The notes: generated by a model from the letters alone, not told the origin. Counted from the first letter of the stretch, positions 1-5,851 are shown. The stretch: 8,361 nucleotides of DNA from an uncultured Collinsella sp. (GCA_902496375.1 CABVAS010000058.1:1-8361); one strand, 5' to 3'. Numbers and translations: made by a program.

Positions 1-67
1 TGGCTGAGCGGTATCGATATGCGGGTTCAACGGTATCACATTGGCCACATAGATTTTTAACTTGCAT
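1..67 (-). CDS. Possible start of a further operon gene (partial, unidentified)
   Basis: On the minus strand an ATG lies at 67-65, only 2 bp past the stop of the ABC ATPase gene. The GGGCGGG-rich end of that gene stands about 5-10 nt upstream and could serve as ribosome binding site. The frame stays open for 22 codons to the window edge and begins MQVKNLCGQCD, with a CxxC pair that could bind a metal or form a disulfide. Tight spacing and the same strand suggest a fourth cistron of the peptide/ABC operon. No family can be recognised from so few residues, and this may simply be chance open frame in a 3' flank. Confidence 0.35.
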   Translation of the reverse strand, partial: MQVKNLCGQCDTVEPAYRYRSA

Positions 68-69
68 TT

Positions 70-810
70 CTACCCGCCCTTTTCGTAGAGTCGCCGATAC
101 GTGCTTAGCGCACCCTCGGCGCGTCCGGCAGGCTTTGCGAAATGGGATCCAGGAGACTTCGGCGCAGCATCATCTTGCGGAATGCTTCTAATGAGCCTCC
201 CATCCTTCAAAAACAGAATCTCATCGCACAGCCTATCGACCGAATCCAAGATGTGGGATGACATGATGATGCACGTACCAGAATCGGCCAGCTTCCTGAG
301 AATCTCGGAATGCAAGTCCACCCTGCTGGGGTCGAGCGCGTTCATGGGCTCATCTAATAGAAGGTACCGCGCGCCCGTCGCATACGCAATCGCCAGGGTA
401 AGCTGCTGCTTCATGCCCTGGCTCAGAGTGCGGATCCTCATCTTCGCGAACTCGCCTATCTGCGTTTGTTCCACTATCTCTTCGATATCGCGAGCATGCG
501 GCCACATATCGCAAACCATCTTGAGGTGATCTTCCGCACGCAATCCGGGATACAGCAGCGTCCCCTCACCAGGTGCATAGAAGATCATAGAACGGACCTC
601 TCTCGCACCCGTACCCTGCACCTCATCCAGAACGATGCTCCCGTCCACGCGAGGACCCGGCAAACCTGCCATCGCACGCAGCAACGTCGTCTTTCCATGC
701 CCGTTCGGAGCGACGAGACCGTAGACCGTACCCGGGGCAAACTCAGCGTTCACCGAATCTACGAGCACCTTCTTTCCATAAGAGATCGTCAGCGTTTGAA
801 GGTCAATCAT
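70..810 (-). CDS. ABC transporter ATP-binding protein
   Basis: This is the nucleotide-binding subunit that should power the permease encoded just upstream, acting at the inner face of the membrane. Numbering from the upstream ATG at 819 (249 residues), the sequence shows Walker A at 37-44 (APNGHGKT), the signature LSQGM at 132-136, Walker B LLLDEP at 153-158, the D-loop NALDP at 160-164 and the switch histidine H189. The length is normal for a single ABC-2/CcmA-like ATPase. The first Walker A glycine is replaced by alanine, but the catalytic lysine, the Walker B glutamate and the histidine are intact, so activity is likely. Start choice: AAAGGGG at 820-826 abuts the ATG at 819-817 but lies 9 nt before the ATG at 810-808. 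I prefer the latter, giving 246 residues. The 819 start would overlap the permease stop by 4 nt (ATGA), so it remains possible. Substrate unknown; export of or immunity to the secreted peptide is inferred from context. Confidence 0.92.
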   Translation of the reverse strand: MIDLQTLTISYGKKVLVDSVNAEFAPGTVYGLVAPNGHGKTTLLRAMAGLPGPRVDGSIVLDEVQGTGAREVRSMIFYAPGEGTLLYPGLRAEDHLKMVCDMWPHARDIEEIVEQTQIGEFAKMRIRTLSQGMKQQLTLAIAYATGARYLLLDEPMNALDPSRVDLHSEILRKLADSGTCIIMSSHILDSVDRLCDEILFLKDGRLIRSIPQDDAAPKSPGSHFAKPAGRAEGALSTYRRLYEKGG

Positions 811-815
811 CGAGA

Positions 816-3038
816 TCATCCCCTTTCGATCTTTGGAACACTCAGGCGCACCATCAACGGAGATACGGCGCCCAAGACCACCAGCAGAGCGCCCGATGCG
901 CCGACGACCTCTCCAAAAGGCATCGCGTTCGTCCCTCGCCCAAGGAACCCAATCGTCCCCACCTGGGAAGCGGAATCAAACGAGGCGAATGGAGCCAGCA
1001 GCGCGACGCCCATGCCCACGCTTTCAACATGAGCGCTCAACGAACCCAACACCAAGAGAACCGCGCAAACCATTCCGGTGACAACGGGGTTGCGGCTAAT
1101 CGCTGCTGTCAACGCAGCGACGACGGAAATCACGCCGTATGCCATGACCAGCAACGGAATACTGCACAACACCGCCTCCCCCACCGTGGACGTTGTCGAA
1201 GCTCCCGCCCGAATGAGAGCGACGGGATACTCCGATCCACCCGCACCGTTCTTAATCACGGACACAACGACAGCGGGAACCATCGACACCAAAAGCAGCA
1301 CCAAGCCAAGCAGGAGAGCCAGCGCAACAGCCGTCAGAAAACGCACATGCGCTGTTGCGGGGATCTGGAGAACCAGAAGGGAACGACACTGCAGGTGGGT
1401 GCACGCGAGCGATGTGACAACCACGGGCAACAGCAAAAATAAGGAGGGAAGCGCTGCCTGGAGATACGAAAGGAGGATTAATGGGGGCATCTTCGTACTT
1501 AACTCGTAAACCTTGGGGTCCGGCAAGCTCGCGATCGACTCAAGCAGAAGGGCGCGCGCCTCCGCACGAGAAGGAGTCTCCGGCTCGATTCCAATCGATT
1601 GCAGGAGAGTCGCATCTGCCGCGCCCAGCTCACCTCGAGCGCGCTCGTACGTCGCAAGGCTTCGAAACCCCTCCGCAGGCATAGGCGCGTACACGAAACC
1701 CGAAAGAGCATCCCGCATGTCTTCCAGGGCCGCTTTGCCCTCGACGTCCATATTCGCAGCGTTCTGCTCTAGATACCGATCTATTGAACGGAGCTCCCCA
1801 TCCCTATACCGAACAGCGGAAACGTTATCAGCGTCAGGAAACATCTCGACCAGAGCCGGGGCCAGCATCGTCGTCGACATTGCAATCGCGCATACGGCGA
1901 GGGTAGGAGAACGCAGGAGCAGTTTCCCCATCGTTCTTACGTATGCAACGGCGGAGGCACAAGCGCTCGAACGAGTTGCCGTTCTCGATGCAGTGAAGGA
2001 ACCTCTCTCAAGACAAATCGGGGATATCGGGCACGCGCAGCCGCTCTTTCCAGCAACGCAAAGCAGGCTAATTGCCAGCACCTCGATCCCGATTGCGCAT
2101 ACGAGGGCAATCGCGCCACGCTCGAAGCAAAGTCCAGGCAGATTCACTATCTGCGTTGTCGGGTACGGGCTATAGGCGCCGACGGTCAACTCAGTGTTCG
2201 CATACGTAAGGGGATTCAACAGGGCGAACTCACGTAAAGCGATGGATCTTCCGTAATACCCGGGAACCATCGTCACCCCCATCAGGGCACATACGAACAC
2301 GATTCCAAGCGTAGGGTTATTGGCAATCTTCACGGCAAGGTGAACGACAAGCGAGATGAACGCTGCCACCAAGAATTGCAAGATGGCCGTCTGCGCGAAC
2401 ACCAGCCAAGCCGGTTTGATAACCGGAGTCGCATATTGAATGTAGCCTATCGGATAGAACGGCGAGCCCGGGCCATTCTTCACAAGCGCGGCGATTATCC
2501 CTGGAAGATTGATGGCGAGGACGGCAAGCATTGCAAAAACACTCGCCCATACGCTCGATGCAACAAGTCTACCCAGCTCGCCCATCGGTGCCTGGATGAT
2601 GAGCTTTTCACGTTTGTTAAGACGCGCGGCAAGGAACGAGACGGCAACGGCCGTTGCGACCCATAGCAAGTACTCCTTCGATCCGTCATAATAGGTGTAC
2701 TCTCCATCCGATATCTGCAGAAACGGAAGTAGGGGAGAGAGCGGTGCCAAGATAAGACGTCCCGCGGCAAGAGGGTACAGAAGCGCGGGCATGCTTGATG
2801 AAGAGGTATAGACACCGTCCTCCCCCGCATTCACAAGCGCATCCGCATAGGATGCTGACAATTCCTGCTCAACACGGGTTATTCCCGACTCGAGGTATTC
2901 GACCCGTCCGTCGATGCCAGCCGCGCTCCTGAAGACGGGCAGAGCACAAAGAACCATCAACGCAACAACGACAACACAGAGCGACCTGGAGGAGAGAAGC
3001 GACCTAAAGATCGCCTTCGAGATTTTGAGCATATTCAT
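816..3038 (-). CDS. Large ABC-2-like permease with two tandem homologous halves
   Basis: This is a polytopic membrane protein of 740 residues from the preferred start, and the likely membrane partner of the adjacent ATPase. About twelve hydrophobic segments are visible, near residues 18-36, 122-139, 158-184, 211-235, 243-262 and 308-330 in the first half, and 372-398, 517-547, 565-595, 618-647, 652-670 and 710-732 in the second. Each half has one helix, a large extracytoplasmic domain, then five helices. The halves are related: KNGPGSPFYP (187-196) matches KNGAGGSEYP (596-605), and LLNPLTYANTELTVG (273-287) matches LLAPFASFDSASQVG (680-694), at an almost constant offset. An ABC-2 permease normally acts as a homodimer, so this reads as a fused dimer. 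Start: the frame is open to an ATG at 3104, but a strong hairpin (3069-3097) lies between. The ATG at 3038-3036, preceded by AAGG at suitable spacing, fits best. Duplicated permeases of similar size accompany lactococcin 972-type bacteriocins; that function is inferred here, not shown. Confidence 0.85.
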   Translation of the reverse strand: MNMLKISKAIFRSLLSSRSLCVVVVALMVLCALPVFRSAAGIDGRVEYLESGITRVEQELSASYADALVNAGEDGVYTSSSSMPALLYPLAAGRLILAPLSPLLPFLQISDGEYTYYDGSKEYLLWVATAVAVSFLAARLNKREKLIIQAPMGELGRLVASSVWASVFAMLAVLAINLPGIIAALVKNGPGSPFYPIGYIQYATPVIKPAWLVFAQTAILQFLVAAFISLVVHLAVKIANNPTLGIVFVCALMGVTMVPGYYGRSIALREFALLNPLTYANTELTVGAYSPYPTTQIVNLPGLCFERGAIALVCAIGIEVLAISLLCVAGKSGCACPISPICLERGSFTASRTATRSSACASAVAYVRTMGKLLLRSPTLAVCAIAMSTTMLAPALVEMFPDADNVSAVRYRDGELRSIDRYLEQNAANMDVEGKAALEDMRDALSGFVYAPMPAEGFRSLATYERARGELGAADATLLQSIGIEPETPSRAEARALLLESIASLPDPKVYELSTKMPPLILLSYLQAALPSLFLLLPVVVTSLACTHLQCRSLLVLQIPATAHVRFLTAVALALLLGLVLLLVSMVPAVVVSVIKNGAGGSEYPVALIRAGASTTSTVGEAVLCSIPLLVMAYGVISVVAALTAAISRNPVVTGMVCAVLLVLGSLSAHVESVGMGVALLAPFASFDSASQVGTIGFLGRGTNAMPFGEVVGASGALLVVLGAVSPLMVRLSVPKIERG

Positions 3039-3068
3039 CGCCAACCTTAACCTCATCCAGTCGGAACA

Positions 3069-3097
3069 GAGGGGCCGAACAAAATGCTCGGCCCCTC
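3069..3097 (-). terminator. Hairpin between peptide gene and permease (attenuator-like)
   Basis: A perfect 10-bp inverted repeat, GAGGGGCCGA / TCGGCCCCTC, with a 9-nt loop sits just after the peptide gene's stop and upstream of the preferred permease start. On the transcribed minus strand the stem is followed by TGTTCCG rather than a run of T. It is therefore a poor intrinsic terminator and more likely a partial terminator or an RNA-stabilising 3' structure that leaves the peptide message more abundant than the ABC message. The stem itself is seen; the function is inferred. Confidence 0.6.
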
Positions 3098-3104
3098 CTC
3101 GCAT

Positions 3105-3470
3105 CTAGTAGGTGCTATAGACAAATTGCCATTTATCAGTTGTGCCAAGAACACCACAGGAGCACATTGCAGCGAGGCGGGATTCCCTATGATGCGCGGA
3201 TCGGCGATAGCCATTTCGGTAGGAGATCGTCTTGTAAGAGATGTTGAACATCGAGATGCTGTGCCCGCTTACGCCGCGAGGACAGCTGTAGCTCCAGTAG
3301 GTATCGACGACGTCGTCCGTATACCCGAGGGGCTCAACGAGGGCACACTGGCTGCTCTCCTGGGAAGGAGGCATCGGGGTATCCGCAAAAGCGGGGGCTC
3401 CCGGCAGCAACAGACAAAGAGCGAGGCCGAGGAAAACCAAGAGCTTACACGACTTAACAGTACTGAACAT
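3105..3470 (-). CDS. Small Sec-secreted cysteine-containing protein, bacteriocin-like candidate
   Basis: I do not recognise this 121-residue protein with certainty. It has a clear Sec signal peptide: lysines at 6 and 9, a hydrophobic core LLVFLGLALCLLLPG (10-24) and an APAFA-D cleavage site after residue 29. The predicted mature chain of 92 residues is basic toward its C-terminus, rich in Ser, Tyr, His and Arg, and has four cysteines (42, 63, 103, 105), two of them in MCSCG. Its last ~65 residues recall the layout of lactococcin 972: an early Trp (W59), a Tyr/Ser-rich centre, an RRSAHH basic patch and an aromatic end (VYSTY). The cysteines are not typical of that family, so the resemblance is weak. 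It is the first gene of an operon with a duplicated ABC permease and an ATPase, which favours a secreted antimicrobial or signalling peptide with self-immunity. Start: GGAG stands 6 nt before the ATG at 3470-3468. An in-frame TTG four codons upstream overlaps that site and is unlikely to be the start. Confidence 0.75.
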   Translation of the reverse strand: MFSTVKSCKLLVFLGLALCLLLPGAPAFADTPMPPSQESSQCALVEPLGYTDDVVDTYWSYSCPRGVSGHSISMFNISYKTISYRNGYRRSAHHRESRLAAMCSCGVLGTTDKWQFVYSTY

Positions 3471-3473
3471 AAT

Positions 3474-3490
3474 CCTCTCCAATCTAGAGG
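3474..3490 (-). promoter_or_regulatory. Small hairpin that could mask the peptide gene's ribosome binding site
   Basis: In the minus-strand leader, CCTCT (3490-3486) can pair with AGAGG (3478-3474) across a 7-nt loop. The second arm is the Shine-Dalgarno sequence GGAGAGG itself. The stem is only 5 bp, so any effect on translation would be modest. Confidence 0.3.
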
Positions 3491-3501
3491 GGTTTCGGTT
3501 G

Positions 3502-3553
3502 CAGCATGCTGTGATTACTTGCCGGCAAAGTCAATTTAACATAAACTGTTAAA
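3502..3553. promoter_or_regulatory. Divergent control region with three palindromes
   Basis: Between the minus-strand peptide operon and the plus-strand DUF2975/XRE pair lie three distinct symmetric sites: CAGCATGCTG (3502-3511, perfect), TTGCCGGCAA (3519-3528, perfect) and TTTAACA-N5-TGTTAAA (3535-3553, perfect 7-bp arms). The last covers the proposed plus-strand -10 box, so a bound dimer would block that promoter. On the minus strand TTGACT (3534-3529) is a fair -35 box for the peptide operon, but the hexamer 17 nt further on (CAGCAT) is a weak -10. The XRE protein encoded downstream is the obvious candidate ligand, which is inference. Confidence 0.5.
3519..3547 (+). promoter_or_regulatory. 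Candidate promoter of the DUF2975/XRE pair
   Basis: TTGCCG (3519-3524) and TAAACT (3542-3547) are spaced by 17 nt. Each matches four of six bases of the sigma-70 type consensus. The -35 box is half of the palindrome TTGCCGGCAA and the -10 box lies inside the TTTAACA inverted repeat, so both elements could be under repressor control. The DUF2975 start codon follows about 43 nt downstream, behind GGAGG. Confidence 0.45.
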
Positions 3554-3590
3554 AAGTAACCTGAGTTTTTTAAATTCTTCGGAGGTTATT

Positions 3591-4103
3591 ATGAGTTCCG
3601 ACAATCGCACTCCCCGGCTTCATTCCTTCCGCATCGCATGTGCGATAGCCTCTGCGACCCTTTGCGCCACCGCCATCGCACAAGTGGCGTTCTCCTTAAA
3701 GCCAGCAATCGAAGTGCTCGACAACCCTGTAATTGCAGACTCCCCCGCGTATCCAGCCCTTGCGATCTCGACATTGGTCCCTGCCGTCATCGGTATCGCT
3801 ACGACCATCCTCAGCGCCGTTCTCGTGTGGACGATCAAGAGCGGAGACCCCTTCAAGAAAGGGTCTGCGACATGCTTGAAGGTGCTCGGCATTCTCTTCG
3901 TTGTTCAAGCTGCCACCAGCCTCTACGCCGGCTCACTCAAAACCTCCGTTTCGATGTTTGGCGGCGAGGGGGCCGTCGGCGCCCAAGAGATCGCTTCATC
4001 ATTCGATTGGACCTCTCTGGTTCTCGGCATCGTCCTGTTCATGCTTTCCCAGCTCTTCTTGTACGCCCGAGAGCTGTACCTCGACTCCGACGAGATTGCG
4101 TAA
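3591..4103 (+). CDS. DUF2975 family membrane protein
   Basis: This is an integral membrane protein of 170 residues with four predicted helices (about 13-35, 56-82, 96-114 and 140-160). Between helices 2 and 3 it has the SGDPF motif (84-88), and it ends LYLDSDEIA; both are typical of the DUF2975 family. That family has no established biochemical function but is very often encoded directly before a small YozG-like XRE regulator, exactly as here. GGAGG at 3581-3585 gives ideal spacing to the ATG. The stop codon TAA also begins the ribosome binding site (AAGGA) of the regulator, so the two are probably translationally coupled. The membrane protein may sense an envelope state and control the regulator, which is inference from pairing alone. 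Confidence 0.85.
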   Translation: MSSDNRTPRLHSFRIACAIASATLCATAIAQVAFSLKPAIEVLDNPVIADSPAYPALAISTLVPAVIGIATTILSAVLVWTIKSGDPFKKGSATCLKVLGILFVVQAATSLYAGSLKTSVSMFGGEGAVGAQEIASSFDWTSLVLGIVLFMLSQLFLYARELYLDSDEIA

Positions 4104-4112
4104 GGAAACGCC

Positions 4113-4364
4113 ATGCCCGTAATTGTTCGCCTCGACAAGATCATGGCCGAGCGAAAGATTTCCTCGAACGAACTTGCCGAAAGGATTGGAACCACGCCCG
4201 TGAACCTGTCCCGTATTAAAAAAGGGCATATTCGCGGCATTCGCTTCAACACACTCGAGCAGCTATGCCTCGCCCTTCGTTGCCAACCCGGAGACCTTCT
4301 CGAAGTCATGAGCGAAGAGGATGCCCGAAAGGAGTTCGGACTCGATTGGTCCGCCGAGGATTAG
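4113..4364 (+). CDS. Small XRE (Cro/C1-type) transcriptional regulator, YozG-like
   Basis: An 83-residue protein that is almost entirely one helix-turn-helix DNA-binding domain. It opens with a short strand (PVIVRLD), then KISSNELAERIGTTPVNLSR (15-34, containing the HTH) and the family hallmark IRFNTLEQLCLALRCQPGDLLE (43-64). This matches the YozG-like regulators that partner DUF2975 proteins. It begins 9 bp after the DUF2975 stop, behind AAGGAAA, and is surely in the same operon. A likely role is repression of its own operon and perhaps of the divergent peptide operon through the palindromes at 3502-3553. The C-terminal tail EEDARKEFGLDWSAED is a little longer than usual. Its stop codon is followed immediately, in the same frame, by integrase-coding sequence, so the 3' end may lie at an old recombination junction. 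Confidence 0.9.
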   Translation: MPVIVRLDKIMAERKISSNELAERIGTTPVNLSRIKKGHIRGIRFNTLEQLCLALRCQPGDLLEVMSEEDARKEFGLDWSAED

Positions 4365-5090
4365 AGGGCGGTCGTACTCGCCCTGCACACGGGGATGCGA
4401 ATCGGCGAGGTCTGCGGCCTTCGGTGGTGCGATGTGGATTTCGAGACGGGCCTGATCTCGATCAGACACTCGGTGGCGTACGCGAAGGGAATGGGTTCGT
4501 TCATCAAGGACACCAAGACCCATGACGCCAGGGGTATCCCCATCGACCCGGTCGGCCTACTCCCCTTCCTGAAGGAGACCCACGAGATCGACTGCGGAAA
4601 GCTGCGCTTGCGCGGCCTTACCGGGGCGGTCGAGATCGGGGACTGCTACATCCTGTCGGAGCCGGGCGCGACCTTCGCGACGACAAGCTATATCCGCAGG
4701 GCGTTCAAGACGTTCTCGGAGACCAACGGCCTCATGGGCACCAACGACGAGCTGATCACGTTCCACGGCCTTCGCCACACGTTCGCAACGCAGCGGATCC
4801 GCCAAGGCGGCGATATCAAGGCGCTCCAATCGATCCTCGGCCACAAGGACGCCATGGCGACGCTCAACGTCTACGCCGACATCGAGCCCATCTCCAAAAT
4901 CCATAACATGCTGCGCGCCACGCCGTGCCTTTGGCGCGGGCACCTCGGGCCGAGGGTCGATCCGGGTCCCATGTTCCAACAGAGGATCCAGGAGTCCATC
5001 GAGACGCTCCAGGCGTTCGGCTACGGCATCACCGAGCCGGACGACCGAAATATCGCCATACGCGACGTGAAGACGAACAGTTGGCTCTAG
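4365..5090 (+). pseudogene. Truncated tyrosine integrase (catalytic domain only)
   Basis: This is the C-terminal catalytic part of a phage/ICE-type tyrosine recombinase, which would cut and rejoin attachment sites. The active-site set is visible: Arg in TGMRIGE (codon 4398-4400), a conserved Lys in TKTHDARGIPI, His and Arg in HGLRHTF (4764-4766 and 4773-4775), His in LGHKD (4842-4844) and the nucleophilic Tyr in NVYADI (4872-4874). The arm-binding and core-binding N-terminal domains are absent. Recognisable integrase sequence (AVVLALHTGMRIGEVCGLRW) begins within one codon of the XRE stop and extends upstream of the only nearby ATG (4395), which has no ribosome binding site. It is therefore a 5'-truncated relic rather than a small intact gene. 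It extends about 70 residues past the tyrosine, longer than usual, and ends NSWL at a TAG. Its base style is more GC-rich than the XRE gene it abuts. Confidence 0.85.
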
Positions 5091-5146
5091 CTCACCGAGT
5101 ACGCGGCAGTGCTGGGCCCATCCCAACTGAGGTCACGGTGGTCCGA

Positions 5147-5190
5147 TAGGGGCGCCGCCCGCGGCATGCGCCGCGGAGCGGTATCCCCTA
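5147..5190. repeat. 44-nt imperfect stem-loop
   Basis: Nested complementary arms form one extended hairpin: TAGGGG (5147-5152) with CCCCTA (5185-5190), CCG (5155-5157) with CGG (5179-5181), and CCGCGGC (5159-5165) with GCCGCGG (5170-5176) around an ATGC loop. No T-run follows on either side, so it is not a standard terminator. It could be an RNA structure, a REP-like element or a recombination site arm. Confidence 0.55.
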
Positions 5191-5227
5191 CCGAAGGGCG
5201 GGGATGCCCTCCGCTTCCAGTTCGGAA

Positions 5228-5290
5228 TCAGCCGTCGGAGGCGTTCGGCTGACTGCGGGAACGGCCTGTCCGCTCAATGTGTTCGGCTGA
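5228..5290. repeat. Cluster of CGGCTGA heptamers
   Basis: TCAGCCG (5228-5234) and CGGCTGA (5246-5252) form a perfect 7-bp inverted repeat with an 11-nt loop. The 10-mer GTTCGGCTGA occurs at 5243-5252 and again at 5281-5290, a direct repeat 38 bp apart. Surrounding bases are also partly alike (a GCGG or TCGG follows each copy), suggesting a decayed repeat unit of about 18 bp. Confidence 0.45.
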
Positions 5291-5416
5291 GATCGGAAAT
5301 CAACCCAACACGAGCCGGACACGCGCCAGACGGCTCTTCCCCGTACGGCCTTCCCCCTTACGCTCATGTTGCAGGCATGTAACGCCGCAGCGAGCGCGCC
5401 TTTTTTGCGCCAGACA

Positions 5417-5439
5417 GGTACAATGATGAACACTGTACC
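5417..5439 (+). promoter_or_regulatory. Operator-like inverted repeat over a possible -10 box upstream of the ACT gene
   Basis: GGTACA (5417-5422) and TGTACC (5434-5439) are perfect 6-bp arms separated by 11 nt. TACAAT (5419-5424), which overlaps the left arm, matches five of six bases of a -10 consensus, although no good -35 box is seen 16-19 nt upstream. A factor bound here would cover the probable transcription start of the ACT gene. Confidence 0.4.
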
Positions 5440-5486
5440 GTAGCGGAGCGCCCCGCGCGCGCCGCAATCACGCGAAAGGGTTTCCC

Positions 5487-5774
5487 ATGGCCGAGATCTC
5501 GTCCTCCCGTATCGTCATCACCGTCCTTGGCAAGAACCGCCCCGGCATCGTCGCCGGCGTCACCCGTGTCCTGGGCGAGGCCAACGTCGACATCCGCGAC
5601 ATCACGCAGTCCATTATCGAGGACATCTTCACCATGACCATGCTGGCCGACACCGCCGAGTCCAAGCTCGACTTCGCCGAGCTGCAGAAGGCGCTGGCCG
5701 AGGCCGGCGAGCTTTCGGGCGTCAACGTGTCCATCCAGCGCGAGGACGTCTTCAACTTTATGTACCGCCTGTAG
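5487..5774 (+). CDS. Free-standing ACT domain protein (UPF0237 family)
   Basis: A 95-residue protein that consists of a single ACT-type small-molecule-binding fold. The diagnostic turn VLGKNRPGIVAGVTRVL lies at 13-29 with the ligand-contacting glycine at 20. It is followed by NVDIRDITQSI (33-43) and the strand FTMTMLAD, as in UPF0237 proteins. The length equals the family norm. ACT domains bind amino acids or similar effectors and usually act as regulators; this free-standing class has no fixed function. A GAAAGGG site lies about 6 nt upstream of the ATG. The usual partner of UPF0237 genes is a DUF711/UPF0210 (PFL-like) gene directly downstream; here the next gene is a citrate synthase, 77 bp away. 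Confidence 0.9.
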   Translation: MAEISSSRIVITVLGKNRPGIVAGVTRVLGEANVDIRDITQSIIEDIFTMTMLADTAESKLDFAELQKALAEAGELSGVNVSIQREDVFNFMYRL

Positions 5775-5851
5775 CGAACAAGCCGCTCGGGGCAGCTTGA
5801 CGTCATACCGTCCAAGCGCGCGGCCCCCAAGCGGACCGGAGAGGAGCGCGC

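Larger units (their letters stand above)
5091..5486. other. Non-coding stretch with structured repeats
   Basis: No convincing gene is seen between the integrase relic and the ACT gene. A minus-strand open frame at 5188-5433 has no family signal and no good start. The stretch holds a large stem-loop (5147-5190), a cluster of CGGCTGA repeats (5228-5290), a weak GAGCCG/CGGCTC stem near 5310-5337, a T6 run at 5401-5406 and an inverted repeat just before the ACT gene. It could include one end of the lost integrative element, but no attachment-site duplicate is visible inside the window. Confidence 0.6.

Noticed and set aside
1..40. tRNA-like bits (TGGCTGAGCGGT and GGGTTCAA)
   Set aside because: They resemble D-arm and T-arm pieces of a tRNA-Ser/Leu, but they lie about 12 nt apart with no anticodon arm or acceptor stem between or around them.
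3105..3470. Lantibiotic or other modified-peptide precursor
   Set aside because: The leader is a classical Sec signal peptide, not a double-glycine type leader, and no LanB/LanC/LanM or radical-SAM enzyme is present in the window.
4395..5090. Intact short integrase gene starting at ATG 4395
   Set aside because: No ribosome binding site precedes the ATG, and conserved integrase sequence extends upstream of it to the XRE stop, so the gene is truncated.
4557..5126. 189-codon minus-strand open frame opposite the integrase relic
   Set aside because: Low-complexity Arg/Leu/Glu/Val composition typical of antisense GC-rich DNA; the plus strand shows conserved integrase motifs.
5188..5433. 81-codon minus-strand open frame in the non-coding gap
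   Set aside because: No recognisable family, no clear ribosome binding site, and it overlaps the repeats and operator-like site; better explained as chance.
5797..5805. TTGACG with TGACGTCA palindrome as a citrate synthase promoter/operator
   Set aside because: No -10 box at acceptable spacing; an 8-bp palindrome alone is too short to support a site.
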